Positions 38,694 to 47,669 of a stretch of DNA of 64,000 nt are shown in pieces. Source of the DNA: Flavobacterium azizsancarii (lineage in GTDB: Bacteria; Bacteroidota; Bacteroidia; Flavobacteriales; Flavobacteriaceae); NCBI RefSeq assembly GCF_027980145.1, contig NZ_JAMZNK010000027.1, positions 1-64,000 on the forward strand, written 5' to 3'. The notes below the pieces were generated by a model that was not told where the DNA came from, did not search any database, and saw nothing but the letters and a program-made list of their open reading frames with translations. A program made the translations under genes and the position numbers. How positions within the stretch are numbered: position 1 is the first letter of the stretch; each line of letters begins with the position of its first letter.

Positions 38694-39914
38694 CTAGAAT
38701 AATTCCAGTTGATTATTAGGGTTTGCAGGTTTCTTTTTGGGAGGTTTAGCATCTCCAAAAATAGTTCTTCCGCCATATTTGTGCGATTCATCGCGTTCTC
38801 TCTGAATCAATGCATCAAAGTTAGTGTTGGGCGTAAAGCTTTCTTCCGCTTTTCTTGATATTTCAGATAGTTTCTGAATGGCTTGTATTTTGTCACTGTT
38901 TCCTATTTTAGCACGATTAATTGCTCTTTGTAAAGTGTCTATTGTTTCATCATAGATTTTTACCGGAACAGGAAACGGATGTCCGTCTTTTCCTCCGTGC
39001 GCGAATGAAAAACGAGCAGGATCATCAAATCGGGTAGGAGTACCGTAAATTATTTCACTAACCAATGCTAATGATTGCAAGGCTCTTGGTCCCATTCCTT
39101 TTAAAAGTAATAGTTCTTCAAAATCCTCCGGCTTATTTTCATGTGTTGCCCAAAGCATGGCACCAAGTCTTTTCATATTTACATCTTCCATCCTGACATC
39201 GTGATGCGCCGGCATCGAAAGATATTGCATCTCCTTGATAATTTTTGTTGGAGATTCTTTTGATAATTCTAAGATACCTTCTCTGGATTTTGTGGCAGCC
39301 TGAGCAGTAAGATTTAAAATAGTGCCTTGATTTTCGCCATAAATAAAGGTATGTGGTTCATTTATAAAAGATTTTAAATCTTGCGAATGCCAATGGTATC
39401 TCCTGGCTGTTTGTGAGTTGGGATTCATTCCTTGCTGAATAACGGCCCATTGCCCTTTATTGTCGACAATAAAATTATGCTGGTACAATTGAAATCCGTC
39501 CTGAATGGCTGTATTATCAACTTTGGCAGTTAACCTGCTGCAATTTGCGAGATTATTACCATCAAGTCCGGTTTTTTCGCCTACAAATAAAAGTTCCTGA
39601 GGTGTTAGCAGAGAATTTTTGCCTTTGCCCCCGCAAATGTATATTCCAAGTTCTTTTGAATGTGGATTTACTGATTTTTTTAGTGCTCCAAGTACAGATG
39701 TTGTAATCCCGGACGAATGCCAGTCCATGCCCATTACAGCACCAAAACTCTGAAACCAGAAGGGATTACTTAGTTTGCTGATTACCTCAGAAGTAGAAAA
39801 TTCCATAGCAATTGTTTCTACAATAGCCAAACCAAGTTTAGACATACGCTCAGCAAGCCATAACGGAACGTGTCCATAATGTAAGGGAAGATCTGCTGTA
39901 CCGGAACGTTTCAT
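38694..39914 (-). CDS. DUF763 protein
   Basis: A 406-aa member of DUF763, a conserved family of bacteria and archaea without assigned function. The start MKRSGTADLPLHYGHVPLWL is the usual beginning of the family, so ATG 39914 is preferred over an in-frame TTG eight codons upstream. Other conserved blocks are FGAVMGMDWHSSGITTSVLG, ICGGKGKNSL, DGFQLYQHNFIVDNKGQWAV and QGMNPNSQTARRYHWHS. A helix-hairpin-helix-like stretch (LLLKGMGPRALQSLALVSE) hints at nucleic-acid contact. It is not in an evident operon. Confidence 0.9.
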   Translation of the reverse strand: MKRSGTADLPLHYGHVPLWLAERMSKLGLAIVETIAMEFSTSEVISKLSNPFWFQSFGAVMGMDWHSSGITTSVLGALKKSVNPHSKELGIYICGGKGKNSLLTPQELLFVGEKTGLDGNNLANCSRLTAKVDNTAIQDGFQLYQHNFIVDNKGQWAVIQQGMNPNSQTARRYHWHSQDLKSFINEPHTFIYGENQGTILNLTAQAATKSREGILELSKESPTKIIKEMQYLSMPAHHDVRMEDVNMKRLGAMLWATHENKPEDFEELLLLKGMGPRALQSLALVSEIIYGTPTRFDDPARFSFAHGGKDGHPFPVPVKIYDETIDTLQRAINRAKIGNSDKIQAIQKLSEISRKAEESFTPNTNFDALIQRERDESHKYGGRTIFGDAKPPKKKPANPNNQLELF

Positions 39915-40169
39915 CTGATGGGATTTGTATTGGTACAAAAATAAGCAAAAATATTGCTAAATAATTAATGCATTGTACATTGATTATTTAGCAATAGCTG
40001 TAGCAATTCTTTTTTGTCACTTGAAAAGCAGCAATTAAGAATCTTATTTTTAGCAATAGATAGAAATAAAAAGTGATGCGGATATTTTCTAAAAAGCATA
40101 CAAATAGTTAATAAAAAATACTTGGTCTTATATCAGTTTTATAACTGTATAATTGCCAATTCAGGTCAC

Positions 40170-40478
40170 TTACTTTCCAGACCCTTTCATTCGGTTTTGA
40201 CTTCTCATTAAGCTGTAATCACAAACCCCGTTTACAGTATATTCTATTTTGTATTCGGACAGAAGTTGCGTAATTATTTCCATTGTAGCATTTTCATCCA
40301 GACCAATTTGTATACCAAGATCAATAACATTATGATGTCCGTTACTTTTTATTAAAGCTTCCAGAAATTTATCCTTATCTCTCATCCGTTTTATTTTTTT
40401 TTGAAATGCAGTTGTTATTTTTACAAAACTATACATTAAATGTTTACCGTTCATGGTTGATATTTTATGAATTGCCAT
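40170..40478 (-). CDS. Small protein, unknown; possible winged-helix-like fold
   Basis: A protein of up to 102 aa without signal peptide. Its core (from about residue 32: DKDKFLEALIKSNGHHNVIDLGIQIGLDENATMEIITQLLSE) alternates helices as a small HTH or winged-helix domain would, then a strand-rich end (YKIEYTVNGVCDYSLM). Family not recognised. Start is uncertain: ATG 40478 overlaps the upstream small gene by 14 nt, ATG 40454 lies 11 nt past that gene's stop, and ATG 40385 would leave only the core. It is probably co-transcribed with the upstream secreted peptide gene. Confidence 0.55.
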   Translation of the reverse strand: MAIHKISTMNGKHLMYSFVKITTAFQKKIKRMRDKDKFLEALIKSNGHHNVIDLGIQIGLDENATMEIITQLLSEYKIEYTVNGVCDYSLMRSQNRMKGSGK

Positions 40479-40677
40479 TTACAGGAAAAATATTTTCGTA
40501 TACTAATTCCGGATTGTGATGCTCATCTCTCCTAATATCAACAAACTTGCTCCACATGCTATTTGTTTCCTCTTTTACAGATTCACGAATTACGCTGCCT
40601 TGTGTTTGTTGGCAAAAAGCTTTTTGACAAATGGCAAGGATTATTAATAAAAGGTATAATAAAAATTTTGTGATCAT
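40465..40677 (-). CDS. Short secreted peptide, unknown
   Basis: A 70-aa product with an N-terminal signal or anchor (MITKFLLYLLLIILAICQKAF) and likely cleavage before QQTQG. The remaining 45 residues are charged and have no recognisable motif. It overlaps the following small gene and probably shares its transcript. Confidence 0.5.
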   Translation of the reverse strand: MITKFLLYLLLIILAICQKAFCQQTQGSVIRESVKEETNSMWSKFVDIRRDEHHNPELVYENIFPVNGNS

Positions 40678-40766
40678 AATTAGAGTTTATTAAATGCTTA
40701 GTTAAGAATCATTATTATGAATACTGAAGGAGAGACTGTATATCGTTGTAAATATTGCCCGAATAA

Positions 40767-41417
40767 TTATTGATTATTCTTTAACCATTCTAAACGTCTT
40801 TGGTCCGGAAGATGGGTAATTTTAAAATCTTCAAAAATAGCAGTAAAACCTTTTCCGTCAGGGCTTGCCGCCATCATACCAACTTGTACGGTTTTATATT
40901 CCGGAAAATATACTGTGTTTGTCATCGTATAGTTGATTCCGTCGATTGAATAAAAAATTTCAACCGCATCAAGTCGGCGTACCGCTTTCATCCATACGTT
41001 TTTAGGTTTTTCTTTTAATCCCATTACACTCCAGGAACTTTTATCGATCGTATGAACGGTACTGATATTATAAACACCGTCTACATATTCGACCCCTGTT
41101 TTGATATAATTGTTTTCATCTATTCGTAACATCAGGCAAACCTGGTCGAATCTGGTTTTATAAACGCCGCTCATTTTTACAACTACTTCAAATTCGCCGC
41201 TTCTTTCTGTATAACGAAATGGTCCGTCGTAAACTGTGAATCCGTAATGGCTTTTGTTCCAGTAATCAGATTGCGGCGTAACCTGCATGGTAAGCTTATT
41301 GTCTTTTATTTCCCACTCAGCCGGCTCATTGAGCCAGTTCATTGAATTTAATTTTTGAGCATTTACTTTTACAGCCATAATGCCTATAAAGATTAAAACT
41401 AAGTGCATTCTGTTCAT
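40767..41417 (-). CDS. DUF1349 (concanavalin-like) secreted protein
   Basis: A 216-aa protein with Sec signal (HLVLIFIGIMAVKVNAQ) and a beta-sandwich of the DUF1349 type: MNWLNEPAEWEIKDNKLTMQ, SDYWNKSHYGFTVYDGPF, GEFEVVVKMSG, RFDQVCLMLRIDENNYIKTG and VGMMAASPDGKGF. Such domains are lectin/glucanase-like and are often attached to carbohydrate-active proteins, but this one stands alone and is exported, so a glycan-related role is only a guess. A TACTTTG element on the minus strand (41450-41456) lies about 33 nt upstream and may be its -7 region. Confidence 0.88.
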   Translation of the reverse strand: MNRMHLVLIFIGIMAVKVNAQKLNSMNWLNEPAEWEIKDNKLTMQVTPQSDYWNKSHYGFTVYDGPFRYTERSGEFEVVVKMSGVYKTRFDQVCLMLRIDENNYIKTGVEYVDGVYNISTVHTIDKSSWSVMGLKEKPKNVWMKAVRRLDAVEIFYSIDGINYTMTNTVYFPEYKTVQVGMMAASPDGKGFTAIFEDFKITHLPDQRRLEWLKNNQ

Positions 41418-41581
41418 GATTTCTTAAATTTGAATTTTATTAATAATTTACAAAGTAGGGGATTCGTTATTTTTCTAACAATAGTTATTTATAACCATTT
41501 TACGTCAGAACGAAATATTTTTCTATTTTTAACGATCTTTATAGTAATTCGATACTATTAGAAAATAAATGAATTACTATT

Positions 41582-42355
41582 ATGAATCCCATCTCGAAAT
41601 TAGAAGATAATTTTTCTTTTGAATTTATTGACAGCCCGGATACGCGAAGAGAAGCGCTGGAAGAAGCTATTAATACAATGAAGGAATATGTAAAAATAGA
41701 TCATTCAGTAGCTGTACTATCTGATTTGGCAGATAACAAAAGTTACATTTTTACGGGTGATTTTGGAAGTTTTTTTGAAATGGATACTTCGGGATTTTTA
41801 ACTATTGATTCTATTTGGGAAGAGGATATTTATCAGCGCATTCATCCTGAAGATCTTTTTGAGAGACATCTTTTAGAATTGGAGTTTTTTAATTTCTTAA
41901 AAACGGTAGCGCCTGAAGAGAGATTGGCTTATGCTACTAAATGTAAAATCAGGACTTTGAATGCAAAAAAGGAATACCAGCGTATTTTGCATCGTAGTTT
42001 TTATCTAAAAAACAGTTCAGAAGGCGGTTTGTGGCTTGCGGTTTGTCTCTACAATTATTTATTTGAAAAAAATGGATCTGCAACCGGCATTGACGGGAAG
42101 ATCGTGAATACCAAAACAGGGGAAAGTTTTCATGTTGACACGTATATAAACTGTATTAATTTGCTGACACTGCGTGAAAAAGAAATTTTATCATTGATTA
42201 GTAAAGGCGAAATCAGCAAGGAAATTGCGGCTCAGTTGAATATAAGTATCAATACTGTAAACAGGCACAGACAGAATATATTAGAAAAACTTCAGGTAAA
42301 TAATTCTATTGAAGCGGTACGAACTGCAGATGCTTTGAATTTGTTACAGATTTAG
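41582..42355 (+). CDS. PAS-LuxR type transcriptional regulator
   Basis: A 257-aa DNA-binding protein. The N-terminal two-thirds resemble a PAS-like sensor fold (VLSDLADNKSYIFTGDFGSFFEM, EDIYQRIHPEDLFERHLLE). The LuxR/GerE helix-turn-helix is at the C-terminus (LTLREKEILSLISKGEISKEIAAQLNISINTVNRHRQN across about residues 194-232). No receiver domain is present, so it probably responds to a ligand or partner. It overlaps the convergent DHA2 transporter gene by 12 nt at the 3' ends. The DUF1349 gene is divergent and could be a target. Confidence 0.9.
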   Translation: MNPISKLEDNFSFEFIDSPDTRREALEEAINTMKEYVKIDHSVAVLSDLADNKSYIFTGDFGSFFEMDTSGFLTIDSIWEEDIYQRIHPEDLFERHLLELEFFNFLKTVAPEERLAYATKCKIRTLNAKKEYQRILHRSFYLKNSSEGGLWLAVCLYNYLFEKNGSATGIDGKIVNTKTGESFHVDTYINCINLLTLREKEILSLISKGEISKEIAAQLNISINTVNRHRQNILEKLQVNNSIEAVRTADALNLLQI

Positions 42356-43876
42356 TTTTGTTGTCTTCTTTGATCCGGAGAATATAATTGCAAGTGCTAA
42401 TATTCCTAAAATTGATCCTGCTACAATTAATACTATATTGTGCGCGCCCTGGAAAGCGATCATTGCCGCATTTTTCATTTCCTGTTGTTTGGCAGCGTCA
42501 AGGTTATTGGCTATAATAAGTACATCGCTAATTGAATTATATGACTTATTACCAATCTCTGATAATAAATCTTTGCTTATAGAGAATTTTCTAATAAAAA
42601 CCTGTGATAGTACGATTCCAAAAAAGGCAATTCCTAAACCTGTACCCAGCTCATATGCAATTGATTCCATAGAACCTGCAGTTCCGGCTTTGTCTATTGG
42701 TGCAGTCGCCATGATTGAATTTGTAGCGGCCATTAAAATCATTCCCAGACTAAAACCTAAAACAACCAGCCAGCCAAATACGGGAATGGTCAAAGAGCTG
42801 AAATTTAGAGTACTCAGCATAAAAAACGAAAATGAGGATATGAAAAGCACCGTAATAATTAGTTTTCGAAAACCTATTTTACCAATTAAATAACCGGTTA
42901 AGGGTCCTGCCAAAGCTGAAGAAAAAGCAAAAGGAATCATGAATAATCCTGCGTTTATGGGGCTAAACTTATGTACAAACTGCAATTCTTGTGCTAATAA
43001 AAATTCGAATCCAACAATAACAGCCATCGGTACAAAACACAATAACATAGCAAACAAAATCTGCTTGTTTTGCAGTAAGGATATATCGATCATTGCGGTA
43101 TCTGTATTCTTTTGTTTTTTGAAGAACCATCTTAATAATAAAAAACCAAATAATCCGGCTATCGCAGAAACATATAAAGACTGATTTTCTTTAAAAATAC
43201 TTTTTAGTGCGTACACGAAAACAATCACGCCAATTAATAACAAACAGGCATCTTTAAAAATCCAGGGTTTTTTAGGATCTGAAATGCCATTGGGAACACC
43301 AAACCAAATTAACGGAATAACGATTAACAATAACGGAATATTAATAAGAAATACGGCTTCCCATGAATAATACTCTACAAGTATCCCGCCAATTAACGGT
43401 CCTATTGCGGCTCCCATAGTTCCTACAGCAGCCCAAATTCCTAAAGCACGGCCACATTTTTCCTGGTCCGGAAAAGTCTGACGGATAATAGCGAGTGTTA
43501 CGGGCATAATCATTGAACCTCCCAATGCTAGTAATGCGCGGGATAAAATTAAATAGAGAGGCTGGGTAGATAAGCCGGCAAATAAAGAGGCTAAAGCAAA
43601 TATACTGACTCCAAAAATCAAGATTTTTTTATGACCAATTTTATCTCCCAATACACCCATTGGCAAAAGTAAACCTGCCATTATTAAGGGATATGTATCT
43701 ATAATCCAGATTACTTCATTGCCTGTTGCGCCTAAAGAAAGCGTAAGTGAAGGAATCGCTATATGCAAAATAGTTGCATCTATGGTTACGGGAATAAGCG
43801 CAAGAATAATAATTGCAAGTATCAGCCATTCGTTTATTTTAGCTTTTTTCTTTGGCGATCCAATTAATTTATTCAT
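42344..43876 (-). CDS. DHA2-family (EmrB/QacA-type) MFS exporter, 14 TM
   Basis: A 510-aa drug/proton antiporter candidate. Motif A appears as GVLGDKIGHKKILIFG, and motif C of antiporters as GRALGIWAAVGTMGAAIGPLIGGIL. VTIDATILHIAIPSL in TM1 is the D1 motif typical of 14-TM DHA2 exporters. Hydrophobic segments continue to residue 505 and a short basic tail follows. No adaptor or TetR regulator is adjacent; the convergent LuxR gene overlaps its 3' end. Substrate unknown. Confidence 0.93.
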   Translation of the reverse strand: MNKLIGSPKKKAKINEWLILAIIILALIPVTIDATILHIAIPSLTLSLGATGNEVIWIIDTYPLIMAGLLLPMGVLGDKIGHKKILIFGVSIFALASLFAGLSTQPLYLILSRALLALGGSMIMPVTLAIIRQTFPDQEKCGRALGIWAAVGTMGAAIGPLIGGILVEYYSWEAVFLINIPLLLIVIPLIWFGVPNGISDPKKPWIFKDACLLLIGVIVFVYALKSIFKENQSLYVSAIAGLFGFLLLRWFFKKQKNTDTAMIDISLLQNKQILFAMLLCFVPMAVIVGFEFLLAQELQFVHKFSPINAGLFMIPFAFSSALAGPLTGYLIGKIGFRKLIITVLFISSFSFFMLSTLNFSSLTIPVFGWLVVLGFSLGMILMAATNSIMATAPIDKAGTAGSMESIAYELGTGLGIAFFGIVLSQVFIRKFSISKDLLSEIGNKSYNSISDVLIIANNLDAAKQQEMKNAAMIAFQGAHNIVLIVAGSILGILALAIIFSGSKKTTKLNL

Positions 43877-43985
43877 AATCCTGCTCTCTTTATATTATAA
43901 ATACAAAGTAAGGTTAAAATAAAGGGAACAGGTTATTAAAAACACCAAAATCACTAGCTCCAAAAGAGATTTGGTTCTTTTTGAA

Positions 43986-44609
43986 CTATTCGTAAAACTT
44001 CACTTTTCCTGTTTCTACGTCATAAAGTGCCCCAATTATTTTAATTTTTTCCTGTTGCTCTAATTCAGCAATAATAGGACTTTCTTTTCTTACTCTTTCG
44101 ATAGTAAGATGTACGTTGATTTCAGTAACATTTTTTACAAAATCTGCATTCGAACCATCTCTGTTTTCTTTTGTAGTTTTTTCGTTTAAAATGGCTGGTT
44201 GTATCTTATGGAGTAAAGTCGTTAAATTTCCCATTTCAACATGATTACAAGCGCCGGTAATAGCACCACAATTAGTATGGCCCAGTATTATTAAAACCTT
44301 AGTACCTGCCATTTTTGTGGCAAATTCCATACTGCCCAAAATGTCTTCGTTGAGGATGTTTCCTGCGATACGAATGCTGAAAATATCCCCTAATCCCTGA
44401 TCAAAAATAAGTTCGGCAGAAGTCCTGCTGTCGATACAGCTTAAAATAGTAGCAAAAGGAAATTGCCCGTTAGAAGTTTCATTTACCTGCTGTAATAAAT
44501 TACGGTTTGCTTTTAGATTGTTTACAAATCTTTCGTTACCCAGTTTTAAAAAATCGAGGGCAGCTGTTGGGGTTAAGTTGCTTTGAGTTTCTTTGGAATG
44601 TGTATACAT
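43986..44609 (-). CDS. Cytoplasmic beta-class carbonic anhydrase
   Basis: A 207-aa zinc enzyme. Active-site residues are Cys58, Asp60 and Arg62 in LSCIDSR, then His111 and Cys114 in GHTNCGA. There is no signal peptide, so it is cytoplasmic and differs in location from the lipoprotein homologue at 29.7-30.5 kb, with which it shares the same domain layout, including NLTTLLHKIQPAI. Monocistronic. Confidence 0.94.
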   Translation of the reverse strand: MYTHSKETQSNLTPTAALDFLKLGNERFVNNLKANRNLLQQVNETSNGQFPFATILSCIDSRTSAELIFDQGLGDIFSIRIAGNILNEDILGSMEFATKMAGTKVLIILGHTNCGAITGACNHVEMGNLTTLLHKIQPAILNEKTTKENRDGSNADFVKNVTEINVHLTIERVRKESPIIAELEQQEKIKIIGALYDVETGKVKFYE

Positions 44610-44733
44610 AATTTTAATTATCTTATTTTTATATAAGTGTGGATTTTAATTAAAGTACAAATTTATAAATTATCCAGCCATTTTTAATTGAATACAGAAA
44701 TTGAATGGAAAATAAACTCAGGCAATGCTAAAA

Positions 44734-45462
44734 TTACTTGTTTAATAAAAAATCACCATAGAAATCAGGGATATCACTTTTGTAAATCTGTTGGGCCACT
44801 TCGTTTATATTGTAGTCTACTTTTACTATTTCTGCTTCAATTCCTTTTTCGGTAATAGTCAATATACAATAGGTGGCTTTTCTGTCGGTTTCTCTGCTTC
44901 GTCCTACAGAACCTGAATTAACAAATAATACATTCGAATGGTTTTGTATGTAAGAAAGATGTGTGTGCCCCATTATAACTGCATCTATACCTTTATCCTT
45001 TAATTCTTTTGCAGTATCATTTTTTAAATCTGATTCATAAATATAAGTATCATTACTGAGCAGACCTGCATGTACGAGAAGTATTTTTTTTGTTACCTCA
45101 TTGATCCTGTATGTCAGTTCTAAATTATAAGGCAATGAAGCCAGCCAATTTTTATTTGCTGCAGCAATTTCGGTTTTACTGTGATTAATAGCGATGAGTC
45201 TGTTGGCGGTTTCTTTTTGGTCGTGATGAACTAACGGCACGATAGGAATATCAAAAGCGATTCTTTCGTCGTGATTCCCTAATAAACAGGGGATTCCTTT
45301 ATTTTTAATTTTTTCAATAACTTCATTTCCCCATGGGGCAAAATCAACCAGGTCGCCAAGGCAATAAGTCTGGTGTATTGACCTGTTTTTAATATCATTT
45401 AATACCTCGTTCAGCGCGATAAGATTGGCGTGAATATCACTTATTATTGCAATTTGTATCAT
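44734..45462 (-). CDS. Calcineurin-like metallophosphoesterase (YfcE/MJ0936-like)
   Basis: A 242-aa two-metal phosphoesterase. Metal ligands are in ISDIHANLIAL (D-x-H), YCLGDLVDFAPWG (GD), CLLGNHDE (GNHD), LVHAGL and VIMGHTHLSY (GHTH). The C-terminal strand NSGSVGRSRETDRKATYCIL is usual in this branch, which includes phosphodiesterases of modest specificity. Cytoplasmic, monocistronic; natural substrate unknown. Confidence 0.92.
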   Translation of the reverse strand: MIQIAIISDIHANLIALNEVLNDIKNRSIHQTYCLGDLVDFAPWGNEVIEKIKNKGIPCLLGNHDERIAFDIPIVPLVHHDQKETANRLIAINHSKTEIAAANKNWLASLPYNLELTYRINEVTKKILLVHAGLLSNDTYIYESDLKNDTAKELKDKGIDAVIMGHTHLSYIQNHSNVLFVNSGSVGRSRETDRKATYCILTITEKGIEAEIVKVDYNINEVAQQIYKSDIPDFYGDFLLNK

Positions 45463-45526
45463 TTGTTTTAAGTTTTTAATAAGAGATCAAAACAGCATCT
45501 AATGTTGATTTTAGATCTGTTTATTT

Positions 45527-46693
45527 TTAAAGTTTATTTTTACTGGAAAGCCATACAATTGCAGCTGCGATTATACTCCATAATAACATTTGCAGCAATG
45601 CAAAGTGCCAGCCGCCTAAAGTCCAGCTAATTAATCCGAAAAATGTTCCTATTCCTGCACCAATAAAGTAGGTGGTCATATATACAGTATTCAAACGACT
45701 ATGTGCTTCTTCGTCTAAGGCATAAATTCTTGTAAAGTTTGTGATTTGTGTTGCCTGAACACCAATATCCAAAAAGAAGATTGCGCCAATTAATACCGCA
45801 ACAGATTCAGGAAACAGGATCATGGCAATAATGCTGCCCATAATAAGGCCAATAGTAAGGGCGAGATTTTTGAAAATTTGTCCTTTGTCCGCTAATTTTC
45901 CAAAATAAGGAGCAACTAAAGCGCCGCCAATTGCGATGACTCCAAAAAGCCCAATAGTTGACGATGAATACTTAAACGGAGTACCGCTTAAATGAAATGT
46001 CAAGGTGGTCCAGAACGAGCAGAATATTCCAAAAGAAAAAGCACCCAATAATGCTGCTTGTCTTAATATTTTATACCGCTTTACCAATTGCATGGTTGAG
46101 CGTAAGAGGTTGAGATAACTTCCTTTAAATTTAACGGGTACTTCGGGCAGGAATAACCATAACAATACAATACTGATTGTGACTAGCAAAGCAGAGAACC
46201 AATAAACACTTTGCCACCCCCAAATATCAGTAAGCCAACCGCTTATTAAACGTGATCCAAGGATACCACATAAAATACCGCTAAACACAACGCCTACGTT
46301 TTTCCCACGGTTTTCTTTATTTAAAGAGGCTGCCATTGGAAGAATAATTTGTGCGGGAGTAGAAAAAATACCGGCAAAGAAACTAAGGACCAATAGGGAT
46401 TCAAGGTGAGAGGTATTGGCGATGAGTATTAATGTAAGTACTAATAAAAAACAGATTCCGATAATTAATCGTTTTCTGTTCATTTTATCTCCTAACGGCA
46501 ACAAAAAAAACATTCCTACACCATAACCAATCTGAGCAAGCATGGCAATCTTGCCAACAGCATTTTCTGACTTGTGCAATGCTCCTGCGATATTTTGGAG
46601 AATGGGCTGACTGTAATAAACATTTGCGACAATTGTGCCGGCTGAAAAAGCCATAACCGGAATGGCGTATTTACTTTTATCTTTGATTAACAT
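45527..46693 (-). CDS. DHA1-like MFS transporter, 12 TM
   Basis: A 388-aa major facilitator with about 12 TM helices. The first-helix phrase FSAGTIVANVYYSQPILQNIA is typical of a bacterial DHA1 subgroup, motif A is LLPLGDKMNRKRLIIG, and the second-half copy is PYFGKLADKGQIFKN. It is divergent from an AraC regulator that begins 98 nt away, so that regulator probably controls it. Likely an efflux or small-molecule exporter; substrate unknown. Confidence 0.92.
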   Translation of the reverse strand: MLIKDKSKYAIPVMAFSAGTIVANVYYSQPILQNIAGALHKSENAVGKIAMLAQIGYGVGMFFLLPLGDKMNRKRLIIGICFLLVLTLILIANTSHLESLLVLSFFAGIFSTPAQIILPMAASLNKENRGKNVGVVFSGILCGILGSRLISGWLTDIWGWQSVYWFSALLVTISIVLLWLFLPEVPVKFKGSYLNLLRSTMQLVKRYKILRQAALLGAFSFGIFCSFWTTLTFHLSGTPFKYSSSTIGLFGVIAIGGALVAPYFGKLADKGQIFKNLALTIGLIMGSIIAMILFPESVAVLIGAIFFLDIGVQATQITNFTRIYALDEEAHSRLNTVYMTTYFIGAGIGTFFGLISWTLGGWHFALLQMLLWSIIAAAIVWLSSKNKL

Positions 46694-46715
46694 ATTTATT
46701 CTTGTATTAATAATG

Positions 46716-46743
46716 CAAACTTAGGTAGTTGAAAATGTACAAA
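46716..46743 (-). promoter_or_regulatory. Probable promoter of the DHA1 transporter gene
   Basis: On the minus strand, TAAGTTTG (46716-46723) fits TAnnTTTG and is preceded after 16 nt by TTTG (46740-46743). It lies 23 nt before the transporter start, in the short gap shared with the divergent AraC gene. Confidence 0.5.
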
Positions 46744-46791
46744 ATGGTATAATGCGATAAACAATTTGTATATTTTGCCGATATTTGCAAA

Positions 46792-47643
46792 ATGAAATTA
46801 GTTCAGTTTGAGCCGCTCTTTATAAGGTATTTCAGCACATCAGTATGGCCTTTTCCTTTGCACAATCACAATCATTATGAGTTTATGTTTGTAGCAGGAG
46901 GAAGCGGTACGCATGAACTGAATAAAATAAGCACTGAATATAAGGGAGATACAATGTTTTTTCTGGCTCCTGAAGATCATCACGATTTTTATATTGCAGA
47001 AGAATGCCAATTTAGCGTGATCAAATTCCTGCCCGGTGTATTAAAAGCAGGTATTAATTCGAGTACTACAGATTATTGGGATAATCTCTTAACCAGTTTA
47101 ACGAGAAAGTGGCATTTATATGCCGTGGAGATCAATAATGACGTACAGTTTTTAAACAAGATCAGTACTATTATGCAACTTATGATTTCTGAATGGCAGG
47201 ATAACAATCAGCAAGTGACAGAAATTCACACTAACCTTTTGAGAAGTTTGTTGTTGCTGATTGATAAAAGAATGAAAAATGCCAACGATACGACGGCTCA
47301 ATATGGCATGACGCAGATCGAGAGAATCCAAAATTATATTCATTCACATATTCATTTTCCAGAAAAATTAACGGTGAAAAATTTAAGCAATACTTTTAGA
47401 CTTTCTGAATCAGGTTTAAGGGGCATTTTTAAAAAGAATATGGAGATGTCTCTTGGTACCTATATCAGTTCTCTGAAGATTGAAATGATCAAAAACAGAA
47501 TTAGGAACAGTGAGTGTTCATTATCTGAAATTGCATTGGAATTTGGTTTTACGGATTCAAGTCATTTTAATAAATTTTTTCAAAAACATACAGCTATAAA
47601 TCCGTTAGGTTATCGAAAAGAAACTAAAGTAAACCCATTATAG
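46792..47643 (+). CDS. AraC-family regulator with cupin sensor
   Basis: A 283-aa regulator. The N-terminal cupin-like domain has PFPLHNHNHYEFMFVAGGSG and a PEDHHDFYI stretch. The C-terminal double HTH covers about residues 180-280 (LSESGLRGIFKKNMEMSLGTYI; SLSEIALEFGFTDSSHFNKFFQKHTAINPLGYRK). Divergence from the DHA1 transporter with a 98-nt shared gap makes that transporter the most likely target. The ligand is unknown. Confidence 0.93.
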   Translation: MKLVQFEPLFIRYFSTSVWPFPLHNHNHYEFMFVAGGSGTHELNKISTEYKGDTMFFLAPEDHHDFYIAEECQFSVIKFLPGVLKAGINSSTTDYWDNLLTSLTRKWHLYAVEINNDVQFLNKISTIMQLMISEWQDNNQQVTEIHTNLLRSLLLLIDKRMKNANDTTAQYGMTQIERIQNYIHSHIHFPEKLTVKNLSNTFRLSESGLRGIFKKNMEMSLGTYISSLKIEMIKNRIRNSECSLSEIALEFGFTDSSHFNKFFQKHTAINPLGYRKETKVNPL

Positions 47644-47669
47644 GATTGTATATTTTATGAAAAGTAATG